Assembly (NCBI RefSeq): GCF_004682045.1
Contig: NZ_QUZT01000042.1
Location: 1-59,339 of the forward strand
From: Pseudomonas nabeulensis
GTDB lineage: Bacteria > Pseudomonadota > Gammaproteobacteria > Pseudomonadales > Pseudomonadaceae
Direction: 5' to 3'
Length of the DNA: 59,339 nucleotides
Shown: in pieces, positions 8,613 to 16,619 of the stretch
How the letters are laid out: every line of letters starts with the position of its first letter
Position numbering within the stretch: position 1 is the stretch's first letter
The notes under the pieces: generated by a model
What the model was told of the DNA's origin: nothing
Database searches by the model: none
The model's input: the letters and a program-made list of their open reading frames with translations, nothing else
Program-made: the position numbers and the translations under genes

Positions 8613-9383
8613 TTGCTGCAAAACATTCGTGTCGTCTTGGTCAATACCAGTCATCCCGGCAATATCGGTGGGGTGGCGCGAGCCATGAAAAACATGGGGC
8701 TGACGCGCCTGGTGCTGGTCGAGCCGCGTGTGTTCCCGCACCACGAGGCTGATGCCCGAGCGTCCGGTGCCAATGACATCCTGGAAAAAGCGCAGGTCGT
8801 CGCCACGTTGGAAGACGCGTTGGTCGGCTGCAACCTGGTGCTGGGCACGAGTGCCCGTGATCGTCGTATCCCTTGGCCGCTGCTGGATCCGCGCGAGTGC
8901 GGTACCAAAGTGGTGGAAGAGGCAGCCGGCGGCGCCGAAATCGCCCTGGTGTTCGGTCGTGAAGACTCCGGCCTCACCAATGAAGAGCTACAGCGATGTC
9001 ATTACCACGTACACATTCCATCCGACCCTGAATTCAGCTCGCTGAACCTAGGGGCGGCGGTACAGGTGTTGACCTATGAAGTGCGTATGGCCTGGCTGGC
9101 GGCTGCTGGTCAGCCAAGCAAAGTGGAGAAGGAAGAAGTCGCGTCGACCAAAAGTGGCGAGTTGGCCACGATGGACGAGTTGGAGCGATTCTATGAACAC
9201 CTGGAACAAACCCTGGTGGCCATCGAATTCCTCGATCCTGAAAAACCACGGCACTTGATGGCACGCCTGCGTCGCTTGTACGGGCGTAGCTCGGTCAGTC
9301 GAGCGGAAATGAATATATTGCGTGGCATCCTCACGGAAACCCAGAAAGCGGCCCGTGGCGAGCTTCTTAAGCGGAAGGATTAA
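8613..9383 (+). CDS. trmJ: tRNA (cytidine/uridine-2'-O-)-methyltransferase TrmJ
   Basis: TrmJ is a SPOUT-class enzyme that 2'-O-methylates position 32 of several tRNAs with S-adenosylmethionine. The 256-residue protein begins LQNIRVVLVNTSHPGNIGG and has VFGREDSGLTNEEL and IPSDPEFSSLNLGAAVQ, the elements of the trefoil-knot cofactor site, followed by an alpha-helical C-terminal extension. The only suitable start is TTG 8613; no ATG or GTG lies between it and the conserved first strand. cysE begins two bases after the stop, so the two are cotranscribed. Confidence 0.94.
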   Translation: MLQNIRVVLVNTSHPGNIGGVARAMKNMGLTRLVLVEPRVFPHHEADARASGANDILEKAQVVATLEDALVGCNLVLGTSARDRRIPWPLLDPRECGTKVVEEAAGGAEIALVFGREDSGLTNEELQRCHYHVHIPSDPEFSSLNLGAAVQVLTYEVRMAWLAAAGQPSKVEKEEVASTKSGELATMDELERFYEHLEQTLVAIEFLDPEKPRHLMARLRRLYGRSSVSRAEMNILRGILTETQKAARGELLKRKD

Positions 9384-9385
9384 AA

Positions 9386-10168
9386 ATGTTCGAGCGTTTG
9401 CGAGAAGATATCCAGAGTGTTTTCCATCGTGATCCGGCGGCGCGCAACGCCTTTGAAGTGCTCACCTGCTACCCGGGCATGCACGCGATCTGGATTCACC
9501 GCCTATCCGGTGCCTTGTGGGGGATGGGCTGGAAATGGCTGGCGCGGCTGGTGTCGAACTTCGGGCGCTGGTTGACCGGGATTGAGATTCACCCGGGCGC
9601 CAAGGTGGGGCGCCGTTTCTTTATCGACCATGGTATGGGCATCGTGATTGGCGAAACCGCTGAAATCGGCGATGACGTAACCTTGTATCAGGGCGTGACC
9701 CTTGGTGGCACCAGCTGGAATAAAGGCAAGCGTCACCCGACATTGGGTGATGGCGTGGTAGTGGGGGCGGGTGCCAAGGTGCTCGGTCCATTTACGGTCG
9801 GCGCCGGTGCCAAGGTGGGTTCCAACGCCGTGGTGACCAAGGCTGTGCCACCGGGTGCAACGGTTGTCGGTATTCCTGGGCGGATTATCTTCAAGCCGGA
9901 AGTTGGTGATGAGCAGGAAGCCAAGCGCAAGGCCATGGCCGAGAAGATCGGCTTTGATGCCTATGGTGTCAGCGAGGACATGCCTGACCCTGTGGCGCGC
10001 GCTATCGGCCAGTTGCTCGACCATCTGCAAGCAGTGGATGGCAAGCTTGAAGGGATGTGCGGTGCGCTGAAAGACCTGGGCAGCCCTTACTGTGCGAAGG
10101 ATCTGCCAGAGCTGCGCGAAGAAGACTTCGCCGAGATTAAGGACGAAGCTGCGTCCAAGGCTGGTTGA
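9386..10168 (+). CDS. cysE: Serine O-acetyltransferase
   Basis: CysE makes O-acetylserine from serine and acetyl-CoA, the first step of cysteine synthesis. The 260-residue protein has an alpha-helical N-terminal domain, then the left-handed beta-helix with IHPGAKVGRRFFIDHGMG and GVTLGGTSWNKGKRHPT around residues 75-115, holding the catalytic histidines. The C-terminal tail after the hexapeptide repeats is longer than in short CysE forms. It lies just upstream of the isc operon, whose IscS consumes cysteine. A REPIN fills much of the 303-base gap to iscR. Confidence 0.95.
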   Translation: MFERLREDIQSVFHRDPAARNAFEVLTCYPGMHAIWIHRLSGALWGMGWKWLARLVSNFGRWLTGIEIHPGAKVGRRFFIDHGMGIVIGETAEIGDDVTLYQGVTLGGTSWNKGKRHPTLGDGVVVGAGAKVLGPFTVGAGAKVGSNAVVTKAVPPGATVVGIPGRIIFKPEVGDEQEAKRKAMAEKIGFDAYGVSEDMPDPVARAIGQLLDHLQAVDGKLEGMCGALKDLGSPYCAKDLPELREEDFAEIKDEAASKAG

Positions 10169-10191
10169 GGTCTCGCGACCAGTGCAACTCA

Positions 10192-10285
10192 AATGTGGGA
10201 GGGGGCTTGCCCCCGATAGGCAATGTGTCAGCCACCATTTTTATGGCTGATACACCGCTATCGGGGGCAAGCCCCCTCCCACATT
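10192..10285. repeat. REPIN between cysE and iscR
   Basis: Perfectly paired REP arms (AATGTGGGAGGGGGCTTG... and complement) enclose a loop that itself holds a small inverted repeat (CAGCCA/TGGCTG). This takes up the first third of the cysE-iscR gap; the remainder holds the iscR promoter. Confidence 0.93.
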
Positions 10286-10405
10286 CTGACGCCCATTGGT
10301 ATCTGGATTCCTTTTCGGCCCTGTTCCCGCTGGTCGTCCCCACCCCTTCCTGCTATGATTCGCGCGCCCTTTTTACGGGTAATCCTGACTAAAGTACTAG
10401 GTCTT

Positions 10406-10438
10406 ATAGTTGACTTAAATACTCGGGAATCGCATACT
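10406..10438 (+). promoter_or_regulatory. iscR promoter with type 1 IscR operator
   Basis: Positions 10406-10430 match the E. coli type 1 IscR motif closely (ATAGTTGACT, then TAAAT, then ACTCGGGAAT). Inside it lies a -35 TTGACT (10410-10415), and 17 bases on a -10 CATACT (10433-10438). An operator laid over the -35 box means holo-IscR should block this promoter. A weaker partial copy of the motif (GACTAAAGTACTAGG) lies just upstream at 10387-10401. Confidence 0.75.
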
Positions 10439-10471
10439 TGCCCACATTCTGAAACACCTTGGTAATTGTCC

Positions 10472-10963
10472 ATGAGACTGACTACAAAAGGCCGATACGC
10501 GGTGACCGCCATGCTAGACCTGGCCTTGCACGCGCAAACTGGGCCGGTGTCCCTGGCCGATATCTCCGAGCGCCAAGGCATTTCCCTGTCCTACCTTGAG
10601 CAACTGTTCGCCAAATTGCGCCGCAGCAACCTGGTTTCCAGTGTTCGTGGTCCAGGCGGCGGCTACCAATTGTCCCGCGACATGCAGGGTATCCAGGTGG
10701 CCCAGGTGATCGATGCGGTCAACGAATCCGTCGACGCCACCAAATGCCAGGGCCTGGGTGATTGCCACGCCGGCGACACCTGCCTGACACACCACTTGTG
10801 GTGTGACTTGAGCCTGCAGATCCATGAGTTTTTGAGTGGTATCAGCTTGGCCGATCTTGTGACTCGCCGTGAGGTGCAAGAAGTAGCCCAGCGTCAGGAC
10901 CAGCGCCGTTGCAATACCAAGGCGCCGCGTCTGGACAAGATTGAAGCGTCCGCCGTCGAGTGA
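10472..10963 (+). CDS. iscR: Fe-S cluster regulator IscR
   Basis: IscR is an Rrf2-family repressor that carries a [2Fe-2S] cluster and lowers isc transcription when clusters are plentiful. The 163-residue product starts MRLTTKGRYAVTAMLDLAL, the standard IscR start, so ATG 10472 is used over an upstream in-frame codon. The winged helix-turn-helix occupies about 1-65 (ISLSYLEQLFAKLRR). The cluster ligands C92, C98, C104 and H107 fall at the same residue numbers as in E. coli. It heads the complete isc operon and should repress itself through the operator at 10406. Confidence 0.97.
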   Translation: MRLTTKGRYAVTAMLDLALHAQTGPVSLADISERQGISLSYLEQLFAKLRRSNLVSSVRGPGGGYQLSRDMQGIQVAQVIDAVNESVDATKCQGLGDCHAGDTCLTHHLWCDLSLQIHEFLSGISLADLVTRREVQEVAQRQDQRRCNTKAPRLDKIEASAVE

Positions 10964-11013
10964 CAGCCGAAGAGCTAACGGCACGCCAGCCAGCCTGATT
11001 TAGGAGAAAGTCC

Positions 11014-12228
11014 ATGAAATTGCCGATTTACCTTGATTACTCAGCGACCACCCCGGTTGATCCGCGTGTCGCGCAAAAGATGAGCGAATGCCTGCTGGTC
11101 GACGGAAACTTCGGCAACCCGGCCTCCCGTTCCCACGTATTCGGCTGGAAAGCCGAGGAAGCGGTCGAGAACGCTCGTCGCCAAGTCGCCGACCTGGTTA
11201 ACGCCGACCCGCGCGAAATCGTCTGGACCTCCGGTGCCACCGAATCCGACAACCTGGCAATCAAGGGCGCGGCGCATTTCTACGCGACCAAAGGCAAGCA
11301 CCTGATCACCACCAAGATTGAGCACAAGGCTGTCCTCGACACCATGCGCCAACTGGAGCGTGAAGGTTTCGAGGTTACCTACCTCGAGCCAACCACCGAC
11401 GGTATCGTCACCCCGGCCATGATCGAAGCCGCGCTGCGTGAAGACACCATCCTGGTTTCCGTGATTCACGTGAACAACGAAATCGGCACCATCAACGACA
11501 TCGCCGCCATCGGCGAGCTGACCCGTTCCAAGGGCATCCTGCTGCACGTCGACGCTGCTCAGTCCACCGGCAAGGTCGACATCGACCTGTCGAAGCTGAA
11601 AGTCGACCTGATGTCGTTCTCTGCCCACAAGACCTACGGCCCTAAAGGCATCGGCGCCCTGTACGTGAGCCGCAAGCCACGTGTGCGCATCGAAGCCACC
11701 ATGCACGGCGGTGGTCACGAGCGCGGCATGCGTTCGGGCACGCTGGCGACCCACCAGATCGTCGGCATGGGCGAAGCCTTCCGTGTAGCCAAGGAAGACA
11801 TGGCAGCCGAAAACGTGCGCATCAAGGCCCTTAGCGACCGCTTCTACAAGCAGGTCGAGAACCTTGAAGAGCTGTACATCAACGGCAGCATGACCGCTCG
11901 TGTACCGCACAACCTGAATTTGAGCTTCAACTACGTCGAAGGCGAGTCGCTGATCATGGCGCTCAAGGACCTGGCGGTTTCGTCCGGTTCGGCCTGCACC
12001 TCGGCGTCCCTTGAGCCTTCGTACGTGCTGCGCGCCCTGGGCCGCAACGACGAACTGGCACACAGCTCGATCCGCTTTACGTTCGGCCGCTTCACCACCG
12101 AAGAACAAGTCGACTACGCCGCGCAGAAAGTCTGCGAGGCCGTGAACAAACTGCGTACCTTGTCGCCGCTGTGGGACATGTACAAAGACGGCGTCGACAT
12201 TTCCAAGATCGAGTGGGCGGCACACTAA
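11014..12228 (+). CDS. iscS: Cysteine desulfurase IscS
   Basis: IscS is the PLP enzyme that removes sulfur from cysteine and hands it to IscU and other acceptors such as tRNA thiolation enzymes. The 404-residue length is standard. The PLP lysine is K206 (SAHKTYGPKG) and the catalytic loop cysteine is C328 (SSGSACTSASLEP), both at E. coli numbering. It begins 50 bases after iscR with a good AGGAG ribosome site. The 99-base gap to iscU is the longest inside the operon and contains a hairpin. Confidence 0.98.
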   Translation: MKLPIYLDYSATTPVDPRVAQKMSECLLVDGNFGNPASRSHVFGWKAEEAVENARRQVADLVNADPREIVWTSGATESDNLAIKGAAHFYATKGKHLITTKIEHKAVLDTMRQLEREGFEVTYLEPTTDGIVTPAMIEAALREDTILVSVIHVNNEIGTINDIAAIGELTRSKGILLHVDAAQSTGKVDIDLSKLKVDLMSFSAHKTYGPKGIGALYVSRKPRVRIEATMHGGGHERGMRSGTLATHQIVGMGEAFRVAKEDMAAENVRIKALSDRFYKQVENLEELYINGSMTARVPHNLNLSFNYVEGESLIMALKDLAVSSGSACTSASLEPSYVLRALGRNDELAHSSIRFTFGRFTTEEQVDYAAQKVCEAVNKLRTLSPLWDMYKDGVDISKIEWAAH

Positions 12229-12251
12229 CTATAGAAGCCGCCACCCCAGCT

Positions 12252-12289
12252 CTGTAGGAACGTGGCGGAAAACGCAGGCGTTTCTACAG
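12252..12289. repeat. Inverted repeat between iscS and iscU
   Basis: CTGTAGGAACG and CGTTTCTACAG form an 11-bp stem with one G-T wobble and a 16-base loop. The arms resemble the outer arms (CTGTAGGAGCGA) of the nested REP element at 23791, so this may be a decayed REP. No T-run follows, so it is not a Rho-independent terminator. Confidence 0.55.
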
Positions 12290-12327
12290 GGTTCCAGAGC
12301 GGCCCTGATGAGTGAGGATTCAGTACC

Positions 12328-12714
12328 ATGGCTTACAGCGAAAAGGTCATCGACCACTACGAAAACCCGCGTAACGTCGGCAAGATGGACGCGGAAGACC
12401 CGGATGTCGGCACCGGCATGGTCGGCGCCCCTGCGTGCGGCGACGTGATGCGCCTGCAGATCAAGGTCAACGACGCTGGCGTTATCGAAGACGCCAAGTT
12501 CAAGACCTACGGCTGCGGTTCGGCCATCGCCTCCAGCTCCCTGGCGACCGAATGGATGAAAGGCAAGACCCTGGATGAGGCTGTCACTATCAGCAACACC
12601 CAGCTGGCCGAAGAACTGGCTTTGCCGCCAGTGAAAATCCACTGTTCCGTACTCGCAGAAGACGCCATCAAGGCGGCCGTTCGCGACTACAAGCAGAAGA
12701 AAGGCTTGATCTAA
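12328..12714 (+). CDS. iscU: Fe-S cluster scaffold IscU
   Basis: IscU is the scaffold on which Fe-S clusters are assembled. The 128-residue protein keeps all three ligand cysteines (GAPACGD near 37, YGCGSA near 63, KIHCSVL near 106) and the assembly aspartate in ACGD. The LPPVK motif that binds the chaperone HscA directly precedes the third cysteine. The start ATG 12328 gives the usual MAYSEKVIDHYENPRNVG. Confidence 0.98.
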   Translation: MAYSEKVIDHYENPRNVGKMDAEDPDVGTGMVGAPACGDVMRLQIKVNDAGVIEDAKFKTYGCGSAIASSSLATEWMKGKTLDEAVTISNTQLAEELALPPVKIHCSVLAEDAIKAAVRDYKQKKGLI

Positions 12715-12742
12715 GCATTGGGCGACGAGTAAGGAGTCAACG

Positions 12743-13066
12743 ATGGCTATCAGCATGACAGAAGCGGCTGCGCAGCACATTCGCCGCTCCCTGAATGGGC
12801 GCGGTAAAGGTGAGGGGATTCGTCTGGGTGTGCGCACCACGGGCTGTTCCGGCCTTGCCTATGTGCTGGAGTTCGTCGACGAGGTGGTTGCGGAAGACCA
12901 GGTGTTCGAAAGTCACGGCGAGAAAGTGATCATCGACCCTAAGAGCCTGACCTACCTGGACGGCACCGAGCTCGATTTCGTCAAGGAAGGGTTGAACGAA
13001 GGCTTCAAGTTCAACAATCCCAACGTGCGCGGTGAATGTGGCTGCGGCGAAAGCTTCAACATCTGA
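12743..13066 (+). CDS. iscA: A-type Fe-S carrier IscA
   Basis: IscA is an A-type carrier that helps deliver iron or clusters to targets, particularly [4Fe-4S] proteins under aerobic growth. The 107-residue protein has the three conserved cysteines: TTGCSGL near residue 35 and the C-terminal GECGCGESF. It follows iscU after 28 bases with an AAGGAG ribosome site. Confidence 0.97.
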   Translation: MAISMTEAAAQHIRRSLNGRGKGEGIRLGVRTTGCSGLAYVLEFVDEVVAEDQVFESHGEKVIIDPKSLTYLDGTELDFVKEGLNEGFKFNNPNVRGECGCGESFNI

Positions 13067-13074
13067 GGCTATTC

Positions 13075-13596
13075 GTGGGTACTCCTTGTCATTTCGCTTT
13101 ATTCGAGTTGCAGCCGAGTTTTCGGCTGGACCTCGAGCAGCTTGCCACGCGCTACCGAGAATTGGCGCGTGGGGTGCATCCGGACCGCTTCGCTGACGCT
13201 ACCGAGCGTGAGCAACGCCTGGCGCTGGAGCAATCGGCCAGCCTCAACGAAGCCTATCAGACCCTCAAGAGCCCCCCGAAACGCGCGCGTTATCTGCTCG
13301 CGATGAACGGTGGTGAGTTGCCCCTGGAAGTGACCGTGCATGACCCGGACTTCCTGATGCAACAGATGCAGTGGCGTGAAGAACTCGAAGACTTGCAGGA
13401 CGAAGCCGACCTGGCTGGCGTCGCGGTCTTCAAGCGTCGTCTGAAAATGGCCCAGGATGAACTGAACGAAAGCTTCGCAGCTTGTTGGAATGATGCCGCG
13501 CAACGCGAACAGGCCGAACGCCTGATGCGGCGCATGCAGTTCCTCGACAAGCTCACCTACGAAGTGCGCCAACTAGAAGAGCGCCTCGACGATTAA
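13075..13596 (+). CDS. hscB: Co-chaperone HscB (Hsc20)
   Basis: HscB is the J-domain partner that brings IscU to HscA and stimulates its ATPase. The 173-residue protein has an N-terminal J domain with the HPD motif (GVHPDRF near residue 35) and a C-terminal helical bundle that binds IscU. The frame is open further upstream, inside iscA, but the family start (GTPCHFALFELQP) points to GTG 13075, eight bases past the iscA stop. The TGAGG spanning that stop may serve as its ribosome site, suggesting coupling. Confidence 0.95.
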   Translation: MGTPCHFALFELQPSFRLDLEQLATRYRELARGVHPDRFADATEREQRLALEQSASLNEAYQTLKSPPKRARYLLAMNGGELPLEVTVHDPDFLMQQMQWREELEDLQDEADLAGVAVFKRRLKMAQDELNESFAACWNDAAQREQAERLMRRMQFLDKLTYEVRQLEERLDD

Positions 13597-13649
13597 CCCC
13601 GTGTGCTGCCCGTGATGCACGCCTGATAGACAGATAAGACCTGATTACC

Positions 13650-15512
13650 ATGGCCCTACTGCAAATCGCCGAACCCGGCCAAAGCCCTCAACCGCACCAG
13701 CGTCGCCTGGCGGTCGGGATTGACCTGGGCACCACCAATTCCCTGGTCGCTGCCTTGCGCAGCGGCCTGTCCGAGCCGTTGCCCGACGCTGATGGCCAGG
13801 TGATCCTGCCGTCTGCCGTGCGTTATCACGCGGATCGCACCGAAGTGGGCGAGTCGGCCAAGTTGGCGGCGTCTACCGATCCCTTGAATACCGTGCTGTC
13901 GGTCAAGCGCTTGATGGGTCGTGGTCTGTCCGACGTCAAGCAACTGGGCGACCAACTGCCGTACCGCTTTGTTGGCGGCGAATCCCACATGCCGTTCATC
14001 GACACCGTGCAGGGCCCGAAAAGCCCGGTGGAAGTGTCGGCCGATATCCTCAAGGTGCTGCGCCAGCGTGCGGAGTCCACCTTGGGCGGCGAACTGGTGG
14101 GAGCGGTGATCACTGTTCCAGCTTATTTCGATGATGCCCAGCGTCAAGCCACCAAGGATGCGGCGAAACTTGCCGGCCTGAATGTGCTGCGCCTGCTCAA
14201 CGAACCGACTGCTGCGGCCGTGGCCTATGGTCTGGACCAGCACGCCGAAGGCCTGGTCGCTATCTATGACCTGGGTGGTGGTACTTTTGATATTTCGATC
14301 CTGCGCCTGACCGGCGGTGTCTTCGAAGTGTTGGCCACCGGTGGCGACAGCGCCCTGGGCGGCGATGACTTTGATCACGCCATCGCAGGCTGGATCATCA
14401 GCAACGCCGGCCTGTCCGCTGACCTGGATCCAGGCGCGCAGCGCAGCCTGTTGCAAGCGGCCTGCGCCGCTAAAGAAGCGCTGACTGACGCGCCCACCGT
14501 TGAAGTGTCCTACGGCAACTGGTCGGCCCAGCTGACTCGCGAAGCCTTCGATTCGTTGATCGAGCCGATGGTCGCCCGTAGCCTGAAAGCCTGCCGCCGT
14601 GCCGTGCGTGACTCCGGTATCGAGCTGGAAGACGTCGGTGCCGTGGTCATGGTGGGCGGTTCCACCCGTGTGCCGCGTGTTCGAGAGGCCGTCGCCGAAG
14701 CCTTTGGTCGTCAGCCGCTAACCGAAATCGACCCGGATCAAGTGGTCGCCATTGGCGCTGCGATTCAGGCCGATACCCTGGCTGGCAACAAGCGCGACGG
14801 TGGCGAGTTGCTGCTGCTCGACGTCATTCCGTTGTCCCTGGGGCTGGAAACCATGGGCGGCCTGATGGAAAAGGTGATTCCACGTAACACCACCATTCCC
14901 GTTGCCCGCGCCCAGGACTTCACCACCTACAAAGATGGCCAGACGGCCATGATGATCCATGTGCTGCAAGGTGAGCGCGAGCTGATCAGCGACTGTCGCT
15001 CCCTGGCGCGCTTTGAATTGCGCGGTATTCCGGCGATGGTCGCGGGTGCGGCGAAGATTCGCGTGACCTTCCAGGTCGACGCCGATGGCCTGCTGAATGT
15101 GGCCGCGCGCGAGTTGGGTTCGGGCGTTGAAGCCAGTATCCAGGTCAAGCCGTCCTACGGTCTCACCGACGGCGAAATCGCCAAGATGCTCAAGGACTCG
15201 TTCCAGTACGCCGGTGACGACAAGGTTGCTCGCGTATTGCGTGAGCAACAAGTCGATGCCCAGCGCCTGCTCGAAGCTGTGCAGGGCGCGCTGGACGCTG
15301 ACGGCGAGCGCCTGCTGGATGCCGAAGAACGCATGGTCATCGACCTGCAGATGCAGGAATTGGCCGAACTGATGAAAGGCACCGATGGTTATGCCATCGA
15401 GCAGCAGACCAAGCGCCTGTCGCAGGTGACCGATGCCTTTGCCGCCCGTCGTATGGACCAGACGGTGAAAGCCGCCCTGGCGGGACGCAATCTGAATGAA
15501 ATCGAGGAATAA
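13650..15512 (+). CDS. hscA: Fe-S chaperone HscA (Hsc66)
   Basis: HscA is the specialised Hsp70 that pulls on the IscU LPPVK motif to release clusters. The 620-residue protein has the actin-fold ATPase domain (VGIDLGTTNSLVA near 23, NEPTAAAVAYGLD near 185, IYDLGGGTFDISIL near 207) and the substrate domain after the VIPLSLGLETMGG linker near residue 395. It lacks the long acidic tail of DnaK, as expected. fdx begins three bases past the stop. Confidence 0.97.
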   Translation: MALLQIAEPGQSPQPHQRRLAVGIDLGTTNSLVAALRSGLSEPLPDADGQVILPSAVRYHADRTEVGESAKLAASTDPLNTVLSVKRLMGRGLSDVKQLGDQLPYRFVGGESHMPFIDTVQGPKSPVEVSADILKVLRQRAESTLGGELVGAVITVPAYFDDAQRQATKDAAKLAGLNVLRLLNEPTAAAVAYGLDQHAEGLVAIYDLGGGTFDISILRLTGGVFEVLATGGDSALGGDDFDHAIAGWIISNAGLSADLDPGAQRSLLQAACAAKEALTDAPTVEVSYGNWSAQLTREAFDSLIEPMVARSLKACRRAVRDSGIELEDVGAVVMVGGSTRVPRVREAVAEAFGRQPLTEIDPDQVVAIGAAIQADTLAGNKRDGGELLLLDVIPLSLGLETMGGLMEKVIPRNTTIPVARAQDFTTYKDGQTAMMIHVLQGERELISDCRSLARFELRGIPAMVAGAAKIRVTFQVDADGLLNVAARELGSGVEASIQVKPSYGLTDGEIAKMLKDSFQYAGDDKVARVLREQQVDAQRLLEAVQGALDADGERLLDAEERMVIDLQMQELAELMKGTDGYAIEQQTKRLSQVTDAFAARRMDQTVKAALAGRNLNEIEE

Positions 15513-15515
15513 TTA

Positions 15516-15857
15516 ATGCCGCAGGTCATTTTTCTGCCACACGCCGAGCATTGCCCGGACGGTATGGTCGTGGAGGCTGAGACCGGCAAGTCCATCCTCG
15601 AAGTTGCCCACGACAACCACATCGAGATCGAAAGTGCTTGCGGCGGCGTCTGCGCCTGCACCACGTGTCACTGCATCATTCGCGAGGGTTTCAATACCCT
15701 GGAAGAAGCTGACGAGCTGGAAGAGGACTTTCTTGACCGTGCCTGGGGCCTGGAAGCGCATTCGCGCCTAAGCTGTCAGGCAAAGGTCGGAACGGAAGAC
15801 ATCACCGTCGAAATTCCAAAATATTCCCTCAACCATGCAGCCGAAGCGCCGCATTGA
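15516..15857 (+). CDS. fdx: ISC-type [2Fe-2S] ferredoxin
   Basis: This 113-residue adrenodoxin-like ferredoxin supplies electrons during cluster assembly. The ligands are in ACGGVCACTTCHC, around residues 42-51, with the fourth in LSCQAKVG near residue 87. It is tightly packed behind hscA (three bases). Confidence 0.97.
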   Translation: MPQVIFLPHAEHCPDGMVVEAETGKSILEVAHDNHIEIESACGGVCACTTCHCIIREGFNTLEEADELEEDFLDRAWGLEAHSRLSCQAKVGTEDITVEIPKYSLNHAAEAPH

Positions 15858-15871
15858 TTCAAGGAAATGTC

Positions 15872-16072
15872 ATGAGCCTGAAATGGGTTGATGTACAAGA
15901 AATCGCTATACAACTTGCTGAAGCTCACCCGGACGTCAATCCTCTATCGGTGAACTTCGTCACGCTACGCAATTTGGTGATGGCGCTGCCGGAATTCGAC
16001 GACATCCCGGATCGGGGTGGCGAAAAGGTTCTGGAGGCGATTCAAGGCCTGTGGATCGAAGAAGCAGACTGA
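15872..16072 (+). CDS. iscX: Fe-S assembly protein IscX
   Basis: IscX is a 66-residue acidic protein that binds IscS and modulates cluster formation, and may donate iron. The product starts MSLKWVDVQEIAIQL and has the conserved DIPDRGGEKVLEAIQ and a C-terminal WIEE. ATG 15872 was chosen over an upstream in-frame codon that overlaps fdx; it has AAGGAA just upstream. It is the last gene of the operon, followed by the hairpin at 16106. Confidence 0.95.
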   Translation: MSLKWVDVQEIAIQLAEAHPDVNPLSVNFVTLRNLVMALPEFDDIPDRGGEKVLEAIQGLWIEEAD

Positions 16073-16089
16073 ACCGCCTTTTTACGCAG

Positions 16090-16119
16090 TTAGGCAATAC
16101 CCAATAACCCGCGTATAAT
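16090..16119 (+). promoter_or_regulatory. Probable ndk promoter
   Basis: A perfect -10 TATAAT (16114-16119) follows a weak -35 candidate TTAGGC (16090-16095) with an 18-base spacer. The -10 lies in the loop of the inverted repeat 16106-16128. ndk begins 45 bases on. Confidence 0.6.
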
Positions 16120-16135
16120 TCGCGGGTTTAATTTT
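16106..16135 (+). terminator. Probable isc operon terminator overlapping the ndk -10
   Basis: AACCCGCG and CGCGGGTT form an 8-bp stem with a 7-base loop (TATAATT), followed by TAATTTTT. It is 33 bases past the iscX stop. The loop is also the -10 box of the next promoter. Confidence 0.55.
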
Positions 16136-16164
16136 TCGTAAATTACCGTTTCTGGAGTTACACC

Positions 16165-16590
16165 ATGGCTGTTCAACGTACTTTCTCCATCATCAAGCCT
16201 GACGCTGTTGCAAAAAACGTCATCGGCGAGATCACCACTCGTTTCGAAAAAGCCGGCCTGAAGGTTGTAGCTTCGAAACTCAAGCAACTGTCCAAGGCTG
16301 AAGCTGAAGGCTTCTACGCTGAGCACAGCGCTCGTGGTTTCTTCGGCGACCTGGTTGCCTTCATGATCTCCGGTCCTGTTGTTGTTCAGGTTCTGGAAGG
16401 CGAAAACGCTATCGCTCTGAACCGTGAGCTGATGGGCGCTACCAACCCTAAAGAAGCTGCTGCCGGCACCATCCGTGCTGACTTCGCTGAATCCATCGAC
16501 GCCAACGCTGTACACGGCTCGGACTCCGAAGCTGCCGCTGCTCGCGAAATCTCGTACTTTTTCGCTGCTACTGAAGTAACCGCTCGCTAA
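16165..16590 (+). CDS. ndk: Nucleoside diphosphate kinase
   Basis: Ndk balances nucleoside triphosphates by passing phosphate through a histidine. The 141-residue protein begins MAVQRTFSIIKPDAVAKN and has the active-site NAVHGSDS near residue 115. Length and sequence are typical of the hexameric/tetrameric bacterial enzyme. It has a GGAG ribosome site and its own promoter in front. Confidence 0.98.
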   Translation: MAVQRTFSIIKPDAVAKNVIGEITTRFEKAGLKVVASKLKQLSKAEAEGFYAEHSARGFFGDLVAFMISGPVVVQVLEGENAIALNRELMGATNPKEAAAGTIRADFAESIDANAVHGSDSEAAAAREISYFFAATEVTAR

Positions 16591-16619
16591 GCATTGGCTT
16601 AAAGAGTGAGGGTGAATCC

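Noticed and set aside
14718..15251. A 177-codon leftward frame inside hscA
   Set aside because: It has no ribosome site or motif and lies wholly within a clear Hsp70 gene.
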